Positions 43,985 through 61,340 of a stretch of 64,000 nt of DNA are shown one piece after another. The stretch's first letter is position 1. Each line of letters opens with the position of its first letter. The stretch is from Russula earlei (taxonomy: Eukaryota > Basidiomycota > Agaricomycetes > Russulales > Russulaceae), in assembly GCA_025769875.1 (NCBI GenBank), contig JAGFNK010000184.1, forward strand, positions 29,773-93,772, read 5' to 3'. The notes under the pieces are model-generated. The model saw only the letters and a program-made list of their open reading frames with translations, did not search any database and was not told the DNA's origin. The position numbers and the translations under genes were made by a program.

Positions 43985-46900
43985 ATCAATGGTCGAGAAG
44001 AAATGTAGGTTGTGTTTGTTGGGACGTCGTTTCTTTGTGCCTTGCCAAGGACAGGGAAAGAGGGCCTTCCAAGAGGGGGGCTCGGACAGACTGATGTTCG
44101 AGCCCTAGGATTCGGATGACTTTATAGCCCCAGGTACCAAAGCAGTCATCCAAGTCATACTGTCTAGCTCTGGATGAGGCAAGGATCCGATGCGTAATCA
44201 ACGCCGCACAGTCCCCGCATCTACGAAGAGGAAGAAGATCGACTCAATGGCGGAGGGTGCCAAGTGGCTGCCATAAACGGAAATACCCCCTGGGACCGAC
44301 AGAGGGACGGTGTGGGAAAGAAAATTCATTGATCAAGAGATCGCGAAGGAGTCATCACATAATTGCGAAGCTCATTCTGAAAACGGGACATTACGCACTC
44401 CGCGACTTGGGCCAGCGCTTGACTGCACCGCACAGTCCACCGCTGCTAAAAGGATACCGGACCATGGCCGGTAAGCCCGATCCGCCGCTATCTGACCGAC
44501 CGCTCTCCAACTCAATGGGAATGGGCGGTCGATTGGTGATACGTGTGTTACCGTGGCGTGGGGAGTTGGTAAGGAGCTTCCAGTGGGTGTTGCCGTCACT
44601 CGACCGCGACCGAAATGTTGAAGCCGTACATACGAGGGCAACTTCTATCCCCGAACGTGCCGTCGTCCCGGTCGCGGGACCACTCGAAGTGCCTCAGCAA
44701 CTACAGCTGCTGCACCGCACTGCACAGACCAAATTACTCTGATTTTGTCTGCAATGGCTCGGCATACGAAAGCCGACGGTGGGATTTCGTGTTTATGATC
44801 CTGATTTATCGCCCCTTGATGTCGCTATAGCTGTCACCCAGGTAAAATCGCCTTGAAAGCTCCTGGATACCGCTGATATTCTTGCTACTGCGCAGACAGA
44901 CGCTGAGCTCTGCTTCTCCCAAAAACTAAAATTCTCATATTCCCAGTACCGGAGGATGCATTGCAGGCGCCTCTGGAGCAGTAGAGCCGAGGGTCATTTG
45001 TTGGAGGTGATCTCCCAGCACAACTCGCCAGCTTACCGGTCAACTGGTGGTCAAGTCGGGCTGGTCCTCAAGCAGCATTCTGAGATCCCCCCTCCAGAAC
45101 AAGCCGATGAACGCTATGGGCATTTTGCTGACCCGCCACCTCCGTGTCTTCCGCTCTGCCCGCTGGCTGATGGTAATATTTCTGCGGCGCTATTTGCATA
45201 CCGATCAAGGTGACCCTCTGCATCATTCGCTGCGAACAGGTCTCTCTTCAAGTTCCAACACCGTAAGCCCCGTTTTTTAACGCTCGTGCTTCGTTCCAGC
45301 GCTGGGTAAGCTCGTCGTCATTGTTACGTCTCGAGCCTGCTACCGTGATGTCTCTTTTGCCGTTCAGCGTCCAATGAAAGGTGTACTGCAGTTATTGGGG
45401 GCGAAGCTGTACGGGTGATGTAGTGAGTAGACATCAAATTTTGAATATCCGTAACTCGCAGGTGCAATGAAAGGTCAAATTGGACAAAATTACGCCAGAC
45501 TTGGGTAGAGGGTCCGACAATCGATAACCTCAAGGCCCATAAGTTTGAATGAATTGCGTATATGGCCGACGACCCGCAAGACGCGTGCCTCGTTGACCGA
45601 TTCTAGTTAAATCACTTGAGCATCGTCCCAGTTCCCGTAACGCACATATTTCCTGGGATGAATTTTGAGCCGACAGCTTCGCGTACTGGTGCCTATCAAC
45701 TAGTCAGCTGAACCAACTGAGGCCCTGTGTGCGTTCTTGGGGTTTTACCGAATCGCGCTCAACTTCGCGACTCGCAAATTCCTTCCTTCAGCTGGCGGCA
45801 CAGAGAGGAGAGAAACCTATCCCATCGAGAAGTCTGAATGCTGGGAGTGGGACTATCTGTAAGGCACTCAGGGAGGAAACAAGGTTCTGCGCTCGTATGC
45901 GCCCATGAAGTGTGGCCAGACATTCCGGCATCCCTAGAGACGACGCGATGAGTAAAATAGAAACAGACGAAGATGGTGGTTGAGATATGGTAACGTTTAT
46001 TGACCCGCCGCAGTATGTGGCATCACAAGGCGCCCTGAAAGGTCTAGACCCGAGGACTGGGCGTTGGTATGACCCCACAAAACTAGAGTGTCCACACGGA
46101 GGCCAGATGTACCTATTCGGGCCCGTCCTGAGATCCCAAGCACCGAGTTGGTCAAATCGTGTTTGCGGAGTGCTTGGAATATCGGTGCCTTGGCACCGGT
46201 GAAGGATCGTATGAGCCAGAATACGGAAGGCGTCTGAGAAGTCGCAGACAAACGTTCTACCTAGGTCGAAAGCGAGGAGACCATGGGTCAGTGTGGCTAC
46301 TGACTTTACGTGACGTATTGACGCTTCCCCCTTGTGTGTAACTGGGTCGTACAATTTCCAACCCCGAGTGGTCAAAAGTCAGGGTCACAGCCTTCGGCAC
46401 AACGAATCAAAAGTCTGCCCATTGCGCACACAAATTAATCACCACGCCGCACCGTTGATCGGATGCTTATATATCACGGAATGGAAATAGAAACCCGAAC
46501 GTCAGAATGTCGGGGTGCAGGCAAGACAGAGTGAAAGACATTTCAGGGACGCACGCATCAAATGTTCCCCGAACTTGAGGTCGCGGTCAAAGTTCAGAGG
46601 GGGGAAAAAATCACACATTTACGTGGCGTGGCCTTGACGTGAGGTGATAAGCTTCGGCTCGGTGCCATATGGCGTAGAATATACGGGGCCTTTCCTTCCT
46701 GGCTCTGTCAGCACATGGTTAGAGGTTTCAGTAGGGCCGATCCGGGGTGGCTTCATGGAGACGGTAGTCCACTTGCAGAACGGGCTTTGTTCTCAAAATA
46801 CCGGACTGTAGAGAAAAACGTCAAAGTAAAGTTTATATGCCAGAAATCCGTCAAGTGTCACCTCTGTTTCGGGGGGGGGGGTTACTAGTACGATCAGAAT

Positions 46901-48862
46901 GAGGAAATTGTGGCTTGTTGTGTGGTGAGTCAGACCACGTGATCTCTTTGCCTTGCCCGTCTGGTCTGGCTCCCTTCAATCAATCTTCATGCCAGTGCTC
47001 TTTCCCCTGGCGTCTCTGACAACGCCGAATAAGCTCTGATCATATTCTCTTCGATCCTTATCAGTGGGGGCGAGTAACCCGAGATGGCTTCAAGCTAGTC
47101 TGTCTGACTCTTTCCGAGAAAAAGAAGGACTGCCGAGCGCCCTCTCGAAGATGGATTTTCTTCGTGCCCTGTCTCTTGCTGTTGGGATTTTCTCCCCCCG
47201 GTTCTTCCATTCACTTGACGGGCTTCTGTGGCCGTCCGAGTCATTTCTGTGCCCCTCGAAACCTCTCTCAGGAAGGACATGGATGTGAACGTCCCACGCG
47301 GAACCCGACGGCAACCTCTCGAATACGTGCTGCTCAGCAAGTGCAAGATATGGCGGAGACTGTGGGCGCCATGTCCCGTGCTGCTTTGTTCTCGGTCCGT
47401 TTCGAGAACCACCTCAGGATGGTGATCCCAATTCACTGGCTTCTGCCGTCTCCCTGGTTACTACTAATACGTGAACCGCGTGCAGCACACGCACGCGCCC
47501 GTGTCTTTCTGCCCTTGTAGAGAAGGGTAGCCTCGTGCAGGGGATTCCCGATCACGGGTCGTAAATTCATCCCGTAATGGCTTCAAAGGCGACCCTAACG
47601 GTACAGTGCTATTTTATCGAAGCTCCGCGGGGCCGCACGCATCGCTGTCAGACAGTCGTTCCCCCCCCAGCGTTGGTAATCCCGTTCATTTAGCAGAAGG
47701 CGACGATAGCTGCGATGGGGACCACCCTGCCACCGCCGCACTGATGGCCTCGTAGCTCAGAGATGACCGTGAGAAGCGAAAGCTGGTCGATCATGTAAGG
47801 GCTATTCTACGCGCCGAACGTAGCAGATTCGACGTTTTTTCACACTCAGCATGCTTTCCTCCTCCTTTCGGCAACGCGTTCGGATCTCCCGGGCAACAAG
47901 TCATGAAAGAGAGTACAGCTTAGGCCAATCATGTCAATCACGCATACGAAACGCGATCTCCCGTTGGGGATAATCCTCCGAGCACCACCGCGCAAGTCCT
48001 GGTTTATGAGCGATAGTACCTCTGCCTATCATCCCTTCCTTCTATAGACACTCAGAGTCGCTCTTTACCCCACAAGATGCTCTTCTTCCCTGGAAACTTT
48101 CTCGTTCAGAGCGACGGACCCACACAGTGTCGTGTGTCCATCACCGCACATCTCCGCCGTTTCTGAGAACCTCTGCGGGGATGATATACCTTTGTTCCAC
48201 CGAGAGTCGTTACCATACCTCCCCTGATAGCCACTTGGCTAAACGCCAAATGCGGCAACTACCACTCCATCAAGAGGGTGGATCGGGGTGCGTGCTTCCT
48301 CCCAATCCCGATTCTCTGATACCCGTCTCTCCGTGTGGGATGAACGAAAGCAGGCGGGGGATGACGTCGGGCCAGAGGGGAGCACTTGAACTCTTTTACT
48401 TTCTCACGCGCCCAACAGGAAGGTGTAGCGGGCTTCGCGATGCACACAGGCCCTGCCGGGATGCGCTTCCTTGAATAGGTCGCTTGACGCTCTCTCGAGT
48501 CCGCTGGCACTCTCCTCGAAAGTGCCTTCTCCCTTTTTCATTACAATGACGAGAGTCAGGATCCTTCTCGATTCCGCCCACTTTCCACGAGAGAGCATAT
48601 TAGCCATAAATGTCTGGTAACGGTGTGGGCATCGGCATCAATAGTCGGCGGCATTATTTCACGACCCTTAAGTGCAATTTTGATACAACTGCCCTGGGAA
48701 CTGTAAAGTTGCCATAGCTCATGTCCCAGTCTGCGTTTAATTGTTTCAGTGCACATCAATGACCGCATGGTGCAGCATCGGCGTCTACGAGCCCACCCGT
48801 CGTACTCGGAAAGCAAAGTGCAAACCCAAGCACGGGCAAAAACGCCGGCGCAAGAAATAACG
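43985..48862. other. Gene-poor spacer (4.9 kb), nothing recognised
   Basis: No ORF with a domain is present. A G tract lies at 46870-46879 and a C tract at about 47661-47668. A minus-strand frame starting at 46375 opens with GWKLYDPVTHK, reminiscent of the copia integrase C-terminus, but nothing else of a copia element surrounds it. Confidence 0.4.
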
Positions 48863-51264
48863 TTAGCGGAACTTCCTCAATGGGTCGTTCTTTTTCTTCT
48901 TCCCACCCCTTCCATTGTCGCCACTGAACTTGCCTCCTCGTCCACGTCCTCGCCCCCTGCCACGACTTTTCGAAAACGGAACTAAATGTGGACCCATCTG
49001 GTGGTTCGGCTCCGGCTACTGCTGCTGTAGTCGCGACATTTGGCATCAGGTATTTGGGGACATATTTCATGTGCGGCTGCACTCGTGTGGGATGCAGTGG
49101 CTTGTCATGCTTCAGATATTCAAGATCGTTTGGGTGGTCCTCAAAGTGAGCCTACAGCCGCCAGAACACAGGTGGGCAGTTCCATCGTTAGCGGAACTCC
49201 ATGCGCTGCAGGCTGCTGAGCCTCTTGGCGCACCTTTAACTTATCGGATGTTAAGAACTCCTGTTTGATTTCCTTCAACCGCGCTTCTCGAATTGCGTAC
49301 CGCGTCACGGCGCGTAACGCATCTTCCATCCGGTATCGGAATGCATCTACCTGCTTCTTGTCGAAGACATACTCACGCACGCGGCCCTGCTGCGCGTGTG
49401 CGATGCGTTCCCACACCTCCTCGTCATGCCGCGTGCTCGGTACTCCACCGACCGCCTTATGTTTGCCAAACTCCGATGAGGGGAGCACGAAGGAAAGGGC
49501 GGTGCCTCCCCGTCCCGCACGGGCGGTGCGGCCCACGCGGTGTGTATATGCTCGGGCCGAGGTCGGCAGGTCGAAGTTGAGAACGCAGGCGACATCAAGG
49601 AAGTCAATCCCACGGGCAACGCCATATTCGTTATCAGGCTTCAAACCCCGACGTTTTTTGTGGGGCACTGCCTTTAACATTGACGCTCGTTTTCGCTTGT
49701 CACGGCTAGGGCCAGGGGCTATGTCTGCCCCTGTATCGCGTTGGGTGGAGGTGACTGCGGCGGATAAACGGAAGAGCACAGGGATAGCGTACGCAGGGAC
49801 GTACATTCTTCCTCTACTTCCTCCTTATGGAGGCGATCATCGGTAGAGCCTCCGCTGTCTTCGTCATGCGGCCCACCTTCGCTCTCATCTGTTGCAATGA
49901 TGTAGTCATAAACCCCTTTATTAAATTCTTGGACGACGTGATATCTGTCTCTTCTCAGCATGGCCCGTGGTATCAAGACGAAGCGCGTACACACCTCGAG
50001 TTGAGGGGCAATTCCGAGTTCAACACGCAACTTTTTATCGAGAACTGTTCGAGGAAGAGTTTCACACGGTAACACCGGTCAACGTCGTTGACGAATATGA
50101 TGCATTTTCCCTGAATGAGCTTGAGTTTGAGGATGATGTACGTCAACAGGAACTTGTCGGCCTCCGTGGTCCTCCGGTAAATCTTAAGCCAGATCCATCT
50201 AGAAATATAAGGAAGAAAAGATACCGAACAAAATATTGGACCAAGTTTGTGGCGTCAGCCTCGTCCTCTTCCAGCCTCAACGTCACCTATAAACTGACCG
50301 ATCGACGCCAAAACTACAAGAGAAAGGGCTGAATGGAGACGAACAGGGCTTCGCAATACCAGACCTTTCAACGACTCAACGTCGTCGGTCATAGTCGCGC
50401 TCATCAAGAAGCTTTGGTAAACCTTGGGGAGGAAGTTGCCGCTGAATATCGAGCGAATGTCGTCGTCGTGGCCATAAGAAAGAATGAGGTCCGCTTCATC
50501 TACGACGAGCGAGTCGAGGTAGGATAGTGACAGAACCTTGGAGAGGTATCAGAGAAGGATGGGAAAGTCGTGGAATGCGGGTGACCTTTGCCTGGAGCAA
50601 CGCCAGAACCTTCGAAGGTGTACCGATGATGACGTCCGGCCTGTCGGAGAGCAGGACCCTGTAGTCCACGCGTATCAAGCACTCGTGGAAAAGGACCACA
50701 GAACCGATGTTGAAAACCAACCTCTGTAGTTGCGCCGTGACCCCGTCGGCGACGTTGACGAGTGCGATGTCGCTTTCGCAATACTTGACCAACCCTCTCA
50801 AGTGGGCGAGGACCTGCTCCGCGAGCTCGCGAGTCGGCACCAGGATCAACGCCCTCGTGCACTGCCGCGAGTCTGAGCCGTCGTCATCGAGGAGGGCGCG
50901 GTCCTGAATAGCGACCTTGTGTGAGGGGAAAAAAGGAACCCAATTGTGGGGGTGGGGGGGGGGGGGGACGGGAAAACGAACCTACAGCTTTGGCGTTGAG
51001 GAGCTTTTGGACGAGGGGTATGCAGTAAGCCGCCGTCTTGCCGCTGCCGGTGCGAGCGCGGGCGAGGACGTCGCGGTTCTCGAGGGCGAGGGGGATGGCC
51101 TTTCGCTGGACGAGGGTGGGACGAGAGAAAGCGAGATCGGCGAGAGCGCGGAGGATGAGGGGGGAGAGGAGGTTCGCGAAGGAAGCGAAGGTCTCGAACT
51201 CTGCCTCGCGAGGCTCCTCCCGGAGGTCTGTCGTCTCCTCCTCCTCCTCGCTATCTTTCATCAT
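48863..51264 (-). CDS. DBP9: ATP-dependent RNA helicase DBP9 (DEAD-box), 649 aa, 9 exons
   Basis: Exons: 51264-50986, 50915-50586, 50536-50345, 50286-50225, 50171-49995, 49944-49805, 49754-49234, 49151-49038, 48997-48863 (1950 nt). All helicase motifs are present: Q motif (FSRPTLVQ, about residue 46), I ARTGSGKT (70-77), Ia [14 protein letters not shown] (216-219) in the DBP9/DDX56-typical [48 protein letters not shown] (465-474). The tail is an RG-rich stretch plus [14 protein letters not shown]9 acts in the nucleolus in assembly of the large ribosomal subunit. The insert between IATDE and VARGID is acidic then Lys/Arg-rich, as in orthologues. The last intron is only 40 nt; the frame change there needs it, or an indel. 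Confidence 0.93.
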
Positions 51265-51876
51265 CGTATCGGTAAACAACAACAAAATGAAAAGAAAATA
51301 ATATTGACACACTCTCACGTGACATGACGCCCTTTTGGGTAATTTGGTGATCGGTTTCCCACGCACCACCTCGATTTTCAATTTCTTATCCCCAAGGGAT
51401 ACGATCACTGGCTCTCATTTTGACCCTGATCGCCATGAATAATAGGCCGAGGGAAGATCGTACGTCAGATGTATCAATGGAGAACGCCGACGGCGAGCGT
51501 CAGGGCCGTTGCAGTACGTAGTCCCTTGTCACCACCGTGTCCAAATGGGGCTGCTCCAGGTTCGTGGGGGGGCGTATGAAATTCCACGGGTTGCGTCCGA
51601 TTTGAATCACATCTGCACGCTTCAGCCACATGGAAATCATCTTTCTATCATCTTTGGTGTCCCAGTATACGGTGTAAACAGAACTAGAACCAACCGGGCA
51701 ACACCCCTCAAAACGCGCTCCAACTACCTCGTCCTTAAGTGGTCAGTTGCTCTCATGCACCCTCATTTCAAATCAATGAAATCTTCTTAATGAAACGTCA
51801 ACTTGCCACCTTGCTTCCAATTTAGCTACGACACGCCCCCCAGACATCAATTATCCACAAGGCGCCGGGAGCTAGT
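51265..51876. other. Intergenic between DBP9 and the S53 peptidase
   Basis: A roughly 610-bp gap that should hold the DBP9 promoter and the 3' end of the peptidase transcript. No further gene is seen. Confidence 0.5.
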
Positions 51877-54030
51877 CTACGTGCAAAGGTCCCGCAACTT
51901 GGTAAAGTCGGGCGTTCCGAAACCCGTCACCTGCGTAGAGAACATAAGCACACCGGCAGGGTAACAACAAGGTCGAAAAACGTAGTTTCTCACCGGATCC
52001 CAACCCTTCACGGCTGAAAATCCTGAGGTCCCGCAACCGGGGTTCGAGCCAGAGGTGATGTCGTTGAAACCCGTCCAGGCCTTGGAATAGATCAGAGGGT
52101 TTAGGAACCCGAGTGGCGGTTTGCCCCTTGAGATCAATAAATCGTTCAGGAGGGAGAAGACGCCTGCTGCAGTCTGTGTGACAGGGTGAGCTGGAACGTG
52201 GGATACGCGTGGTAAGACGTACCGGAGCGGAGCAGCTTGTACCGGCGGTGTTGATCACTGTTCCGGCGAGGACGACTTGGAAATTCATCGACTGTGCAGA
52301 GATATCTGGGTATCCGCGGCCAGAGGTGCTGAACATACGTTAGCCCCGTGAGATTCCCGATATCGATCGATAACAACACACTTGTAAAGGCCATGATGTT
52401 TGCTATCAATGCCTCGGAGGTAGGCAGACACCGCTACGTTCTGAAAGTCCGGGCGCGTGAAGTGATTCGAGAACCCACCGCCCGAGAAGCTGGCCGCCAC
52501 TTCAGGGTTAACACGAAAGGTACCACCGACGGCCGTGACGAAAGGGCCTTGCAACCACCATCGGGTCAATCGCGAGCATTTCTTATCGAAGAACAAAAAA
52601 AAAAAACAACAAAAAAAAAACCCACAAGACGCAGGGAAAGCCGGGACGAATCGCACGCGGTTCGTGCCGTCATTCGTGTGACAGGACCCACCGCCGACGC
52701 CAAAATCACCACTCGAGAAGAGAACGCTGACGCCCATTGCGCCCAGTCGAGCAAACAGGTGGCACACGGATGTCGCATAGTCCCTCGGAACGGTCTGCTC
52801 ATCGTCTCCGTATGAGGTGCTGATCGTCTGTGGGACCGTCGTCGACTGGTCCAGGATGAAACCGAGCCAGTCCAGGTATGGCTCGTTCGTATTCGTGGGC
52901 GTTTGGTCATCAGGTTTGAAGGGCGGGGAGCCGCCTGTGCTGTAGTAGACGTTCGGCGTCGGATAGGAGATCGAATCGGCGTATTGGATGTCGAGGTTGG
53001 CCTGTGTGGACGCGTTAGATGGGCACCCTCGCGCGGGGGGCAAGGGACGCACCTCCACACCGGGGTCACTTTGGTTGTTGATCCCTCCGTTGACCGTCAC
53101 CACAGAGAAACGAGCGTCCAAGGCATCGACGCGGAAGAGGGTCGCGAACTTTGTCAGATCCGACTGGCTTGCATACTCTTCCAAGTAGCCCGCGATGCCA
53201 AGCTTGTTCGTCGCGACGGCGCGCGGCACGTAGCTCGCCGTCTTGTACAGCAGGCGCAGGCACGTCGGCGTTATCACATCATTGCAGCTGGGCGGGACCC
53301 GTTGGGATGTTGCCGACGCGGTTTGCAGCTCCAAGTCGCCCTGGGGAAGGGTCGGGCCATCGGGCACCAGTCGCGACGTTTGCCGGAGGGCGCGCGGGGA
53401 GCCAAAGTACGTCGTCGGCGCGACGGTGTCCACGTGTCTGTGCAGCGCGGCGGGGAGCGCGTAGCCCATCGTGCGAAGGACGATCTCCTTCGTCTCCGTG
53501 TGGCGGTAGAATTGGTACGACGCGCCGAGGAGGGCGTTTGCCTGGACCACGGGCACCCGAGAGAGGGTCAGCCAGCCCCCGCCATGGGTGATCGAGAGAG
53601 AAGAGGAGGGGACGCGGTGGTGTGCGAGCCAGGAGCCGACGAGCTCGAGCGTGTCGGGGTGAGGGGCGACGAGCTCGGCGACTTGCTCCTTGGACAGGTG
53701 CGCGCCGTATCTGCACAACCACACGACGTGTGGAACCCATCAGCATGGGGACACGAACGGAGGTGGAAGGACGCACTTTGGATGCTCGGGGTCGCTCACC
53801 TCGTAGAGCGCGTCGATCAGGGCGGTCTCGCGGTGCGGCTTGAGCGCGACGCGCAAGTCGATGGTCGTGCCGTCGGGAGGAGGGCCGTGGTGCGCCCACT
53901 TGTCAGGAAGGGAGGCCCACGAGTGCTTCGCGCTCATATCTTCCCAGCGTGGCGCGGTCGGAGAGGCGAGGCCGAAGGGGCCAGCTGCGGCAAGCATGGC
54001 GAGGACGGAGAGCACAGAGAGAGAATACAT
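51877..54030 (-). CDS. Secreted S53 (sedolisin/tripeptidyl-peptidase-like) serine peptidase, 597 aa
   Basis: Exons: 54030-53777, 53710-53053, 53001-52626, 52547-52382, 52328-52223, 52173-51994, 51930-51877 (1794 nt, all phases fit). A signal peptide (MYSLSVLSVLAMLAAAGPFG) leads into the activation prodomain (TIDLRVALKPHRETALIDAL). The catalytic domain shows GIAGYLEEYASQSDL, carrying the acidic active-site region of the family, the oxyanion Asp in LFSSGDFGVGGG, PFVTAVGGT, and the nucleophile Ser516 in GTSCSAP. The C-terminal Ca-site segment NPGCGTSGF...GWDPVTGFGTP closes the domain. It should be secreted and act on extracellular protein at acidic pH, releasing peptides; the exact specificity (tripeptidyl or endo) is not readable. 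The intron 52625-52548 has two long T runs on the coding strand. All key residues are in place. Confidence 0.92.
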
Positions 54031-54454
54031 GGTCGACGACCTGAAGGCCTGCACCGAACGATGAACGACCTGGGGCGGCGATGAGCACCAGAGGGCCGAA
54101 GAAGGAACTTTATATGGGGCATGTTCGATCGGCGGCCTCAGCTCGCTAGCAGCGACGGGGAAGGCGACCGGTGGTCAGCTTCCGCATGCATTCTTCGCCT
54201 GGCTCTTGATAGTACGTCTTGTTGCATTAGTGCGGCCGCCTGCCGTTAGTGTCCTCGGGTGGTGCCATCATTATAGCCGCAGCTGGGCATGGGATGGAAG
54301 AAGAAGGCGGCGCCATAAAGCAACCCCGTCCAGGTAAGTTGTTTCCGACGTAAAAGCATAGCAGGTCACTAGCGACCACCCTTGAGCTCGCCAGGATCAC
54401 ACACACTGGCACGACGGGCATAAGTGTCAACTGGAAGTAGATTTTTGTTCGCAT

Positions 54455-54495
54455 TTTGTAATATTTTACTTTTATTGTTTGCTAAGTTGACCCGA
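54455..54495. repeat. Small remnant of the palindromic MITE family
   Basis: The text taatattttacttttattgt followed by ttgctaagttgac closely follows the arm sequence aatattttacttttattgt-ccactgagttgac of 25678-26083 (right arm). Only about 40 bp are recognisable, so this is a weak call. Confidence 0.35.
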
Positions 54496-54539
54496 TGAGA
54501 TCGCCACTCTTGCAGGCTTTCACTTGATTGATTCAACTA

Positions 54540-54640
54540 TACTATAAACTAACAGGCAAGTCGGGAATCCCACAGCCCAGGTTCGTCCCAGACGTCGTGG
54601 AGTTATGTGGCCCGTAAAACCCGTTGACGTAGCACTGATG
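54540..54640 (-). pseudogene. Possible relic of an S53 peptidase C-terminus
   Basis: The minus-strand frame ends NSTTSGTNLGCGIPDL, resembling DITSGSNPGCGTSGF of the intact S53 gene next door (Ca-binding C-terminal segment). Only about 20-25 residues are comparable and the surrounding frame is not family-like, so it may be chance or a trace of a lost tandem paralogue. Confidence 0.25.
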
Positions 54641-55536
54641 ACTCTTCCCCGCCCGCATGACCGCGAACCGCAGAGAAGGACAAAACGCCACCTCCTGCCC
54701 TGGGTTCACGGGAAGGGAGAGAGAGGGAGAGGGAATGCTCGGCGGGAATCGGATTGACGCTATATATACCGGCCGCTCGTCGCCGCTCGCGAAGAGCACA
54801 AAAACGGACGTGAGTCGCACGCGTCGCCAAAGCCGAAACGCTGCTGACCGCTCTTCGTTCTCCATACGAGGGGGGTGCGGATCGTTCGTAGAAAAAATCG
54901 TCGCCTCGGGAGACGCGATCGAGGCAATACTCGACCCCTTGAGCAACCAAGCGGCGCGGTCGGTCGGTCGGTCGACAAAGTCGTTTGTATCACGTGATTC
55001 TGAATGGCGTGGGGGTAGGGATCCACTCGTCACTCACTCAACGACACGATGGAATTGGGTCCTTCATCGCGCGCGACTCGCGTTACATACGGAGCATAAG
55101 AAACCAGCAGCCTCCCCCCAGCAGAACTTACCGCGAGAGAGCGCGTCGTAAAGATCGGTGTCGCGCTCGCAAAAACTGCCCAAACGCCCCACCCAACCGA
55201 CCGACCTTGCGACGACAACACACGGACCCGAGCGCCGCTCCGTGCCGAGGTGGATAGGGATTGCCGAGTTCCCGGTACGCATGGAAGATGCAATCGTTTT
55301 CACCTGCACTTGACTTTCGGGGAAATGAGAGCCAGGCCAGCAAGCGGAAGATAGCCGAGCCGCGGGGATACTTGCCTCTCCCGAAATTCAATTCCTCTCT
55401 TTCAAGTGCCATCGTCAACGACCGGGCTTCCGTTCTACTCGCCAAACAGTGAACATTATGCGGAGGCAGCGGACACGGGAAGGTGACTGTATTGTGGCTA
55501 TGCTGTAAAGTATGCCCACCGGAAGGACGGGCACGC

Positions 55537-57784
<2,248 letters not shown>

Positions 57785-58034
57785 GGAGGTCCCTGAAAGA
57801 TGTCGTGTCCACCCTGCAGGGTCCAATTTCGCTGGCATTACGCTCTCGGTACTGTAAATTCTGAACCTTCCTTCTCCTTCAATTGCGAATAGTATGCTAA
57901 GACAGAGAAAGCGAGGTGAATATGCTATGTACCGGTATCCAAATCCAAATAAGTCCCTGGTGGTGACTCGGATGTCCCAATCAATCAATCACACCGCGAT
58001 GGTATGTGCAACCCTGCACACGACAGGCCCACTC

Positions 58035-60206
<2,172 letters not shown>

Positions 60207-61340
60207 GAGAGACGGAAGGAAAAGGGGGGACAGGATCTGTTCCTGACCCGCTCCATGTCAGGTTGCTCTCTTGACAGAATGACGCGGGATTTTCAGCGCT
60301 CAGCGCTCACCAGCCATGCCATCTTGTATGCGCCATCCTCTTTCTACATGGGGTTGACTCGGTTCGGTTAAACAGCCGAGTGGCCTTTACGTGGTTGGCA
60401 TCTACGCCCGCGGGCGCGGTCCTTCATAATCATCACCACCATCATCCCATCGAGCTCCTCGATATTTTTGACCATTCATCCTTCTCAGAGACAACGCCTG
60501 CCCTCAGGAGCACGTCGACCTTCTCCTTCACGCGTCTCAATTTAGTTTTCTTAGCCTCAAGTGGCCTGTCCGGTTTATAGGGCTGGCAGCGGAAAGAATG
60601 TCATCGGTGACCATTCGGATTGTTTATAGGTACGACGAGACGCGTGAAGCACAAGGACCCGGGGACGGATGATCCAAAAAAAAAAAAAACGCCACCCATT
60701 TAAAACAGGGCTGGATTGACTAGTAGGTAAAGTCGCAGCACTTTGCGGTAGCTGGCAGCGAGCATCCGGTCCGACCAACTGGATATGATCCAACAATCTC
60801 TTCTCCTTAGTTAGGGCTCATTCTGAGTACCACGCGCGAGCAGTGCCATTCGCGTTCTCATCCTCCGAGCAGCCTTGCCACCACGAATCCACATGGCTTT
60901 GACCACCTCAGAGTCGGGTGCATCACGAATAATCGGATTGTGTCTAACATCAATGTTGGATGTCACACTGGACAAGCAGTGGACAAGGAAGGAGGATAAA
61001 TGTGCACCTGAGATGATACATGGTGGATAGGGATGAGAAACCTCGGATGCTGAGAATAATGAACCGAGGCAAAGGAGTCAAATTTGCAATATAGTGTTAC
61101 TATTCATGGGAATTGCCATTGAGCCAAATTGGTGCGTGACAGTCATTCTCCAATCCTGTGCCTGCCTAGTGACCATTCTTGAGTTGTTGAGTTCATTCGC
61201 AGCTCCTTACAACGCTTCACTCGATAATCTGCAACGTTCATCTTCTTGAATGTTGAAATTGAGTCATGGGCAAACTACCGCGAAGTTCGTATAATGTTAT
61301 CCCGCGATCGTTCTACTTTGTTCTCTAACCATTCAGTTAG
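60207..61340. other. Intergenic between the mannosidase and the CHAT gene
   Basis: No gene is recognised. It probably holds the promoter of the minus-strand mannosidase copy 2 and the first exon and promoter of the plus-strand CHAT gene. A poly-A run lies at 60676-60688. Confidence 0.4.

Larger units (their letters stand above)
54031..55536. other. Intergenic with transposon and peptidase relics
   Basis: It holds the peptidase promoter, a scrap of the palindromic element (about 54455-54495) and a possible S53 C-terminal relic (about 54540-54640); both relics are listed separately. A region of short minus-strand frames (54600-55450) shows no domain. Confidence 0.4.

Noticed and set aside
45788..46375. 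Minus-strand ORF opening with GWKLYDPVTHK, like the copia integrase C-terminus
   Set aside because: Only about eleven residues match and no other copia sequence surrounds it; probably chance or too decayed to name.
47745..47800. Sequence gcctcgtagctcagagatgaccg, like the start of a tRNA
   Set aside because: No matching anticodon arm, T loop or acceptor pairing could be drawn downstream.
52903..54084. Plus-strand ORF of 393 codons opposite the S53 gene
   Set aside because: It is the antisense shadow of the GC-rich peptidase exons, which have clear family motifs and splice sites on the minus strand.
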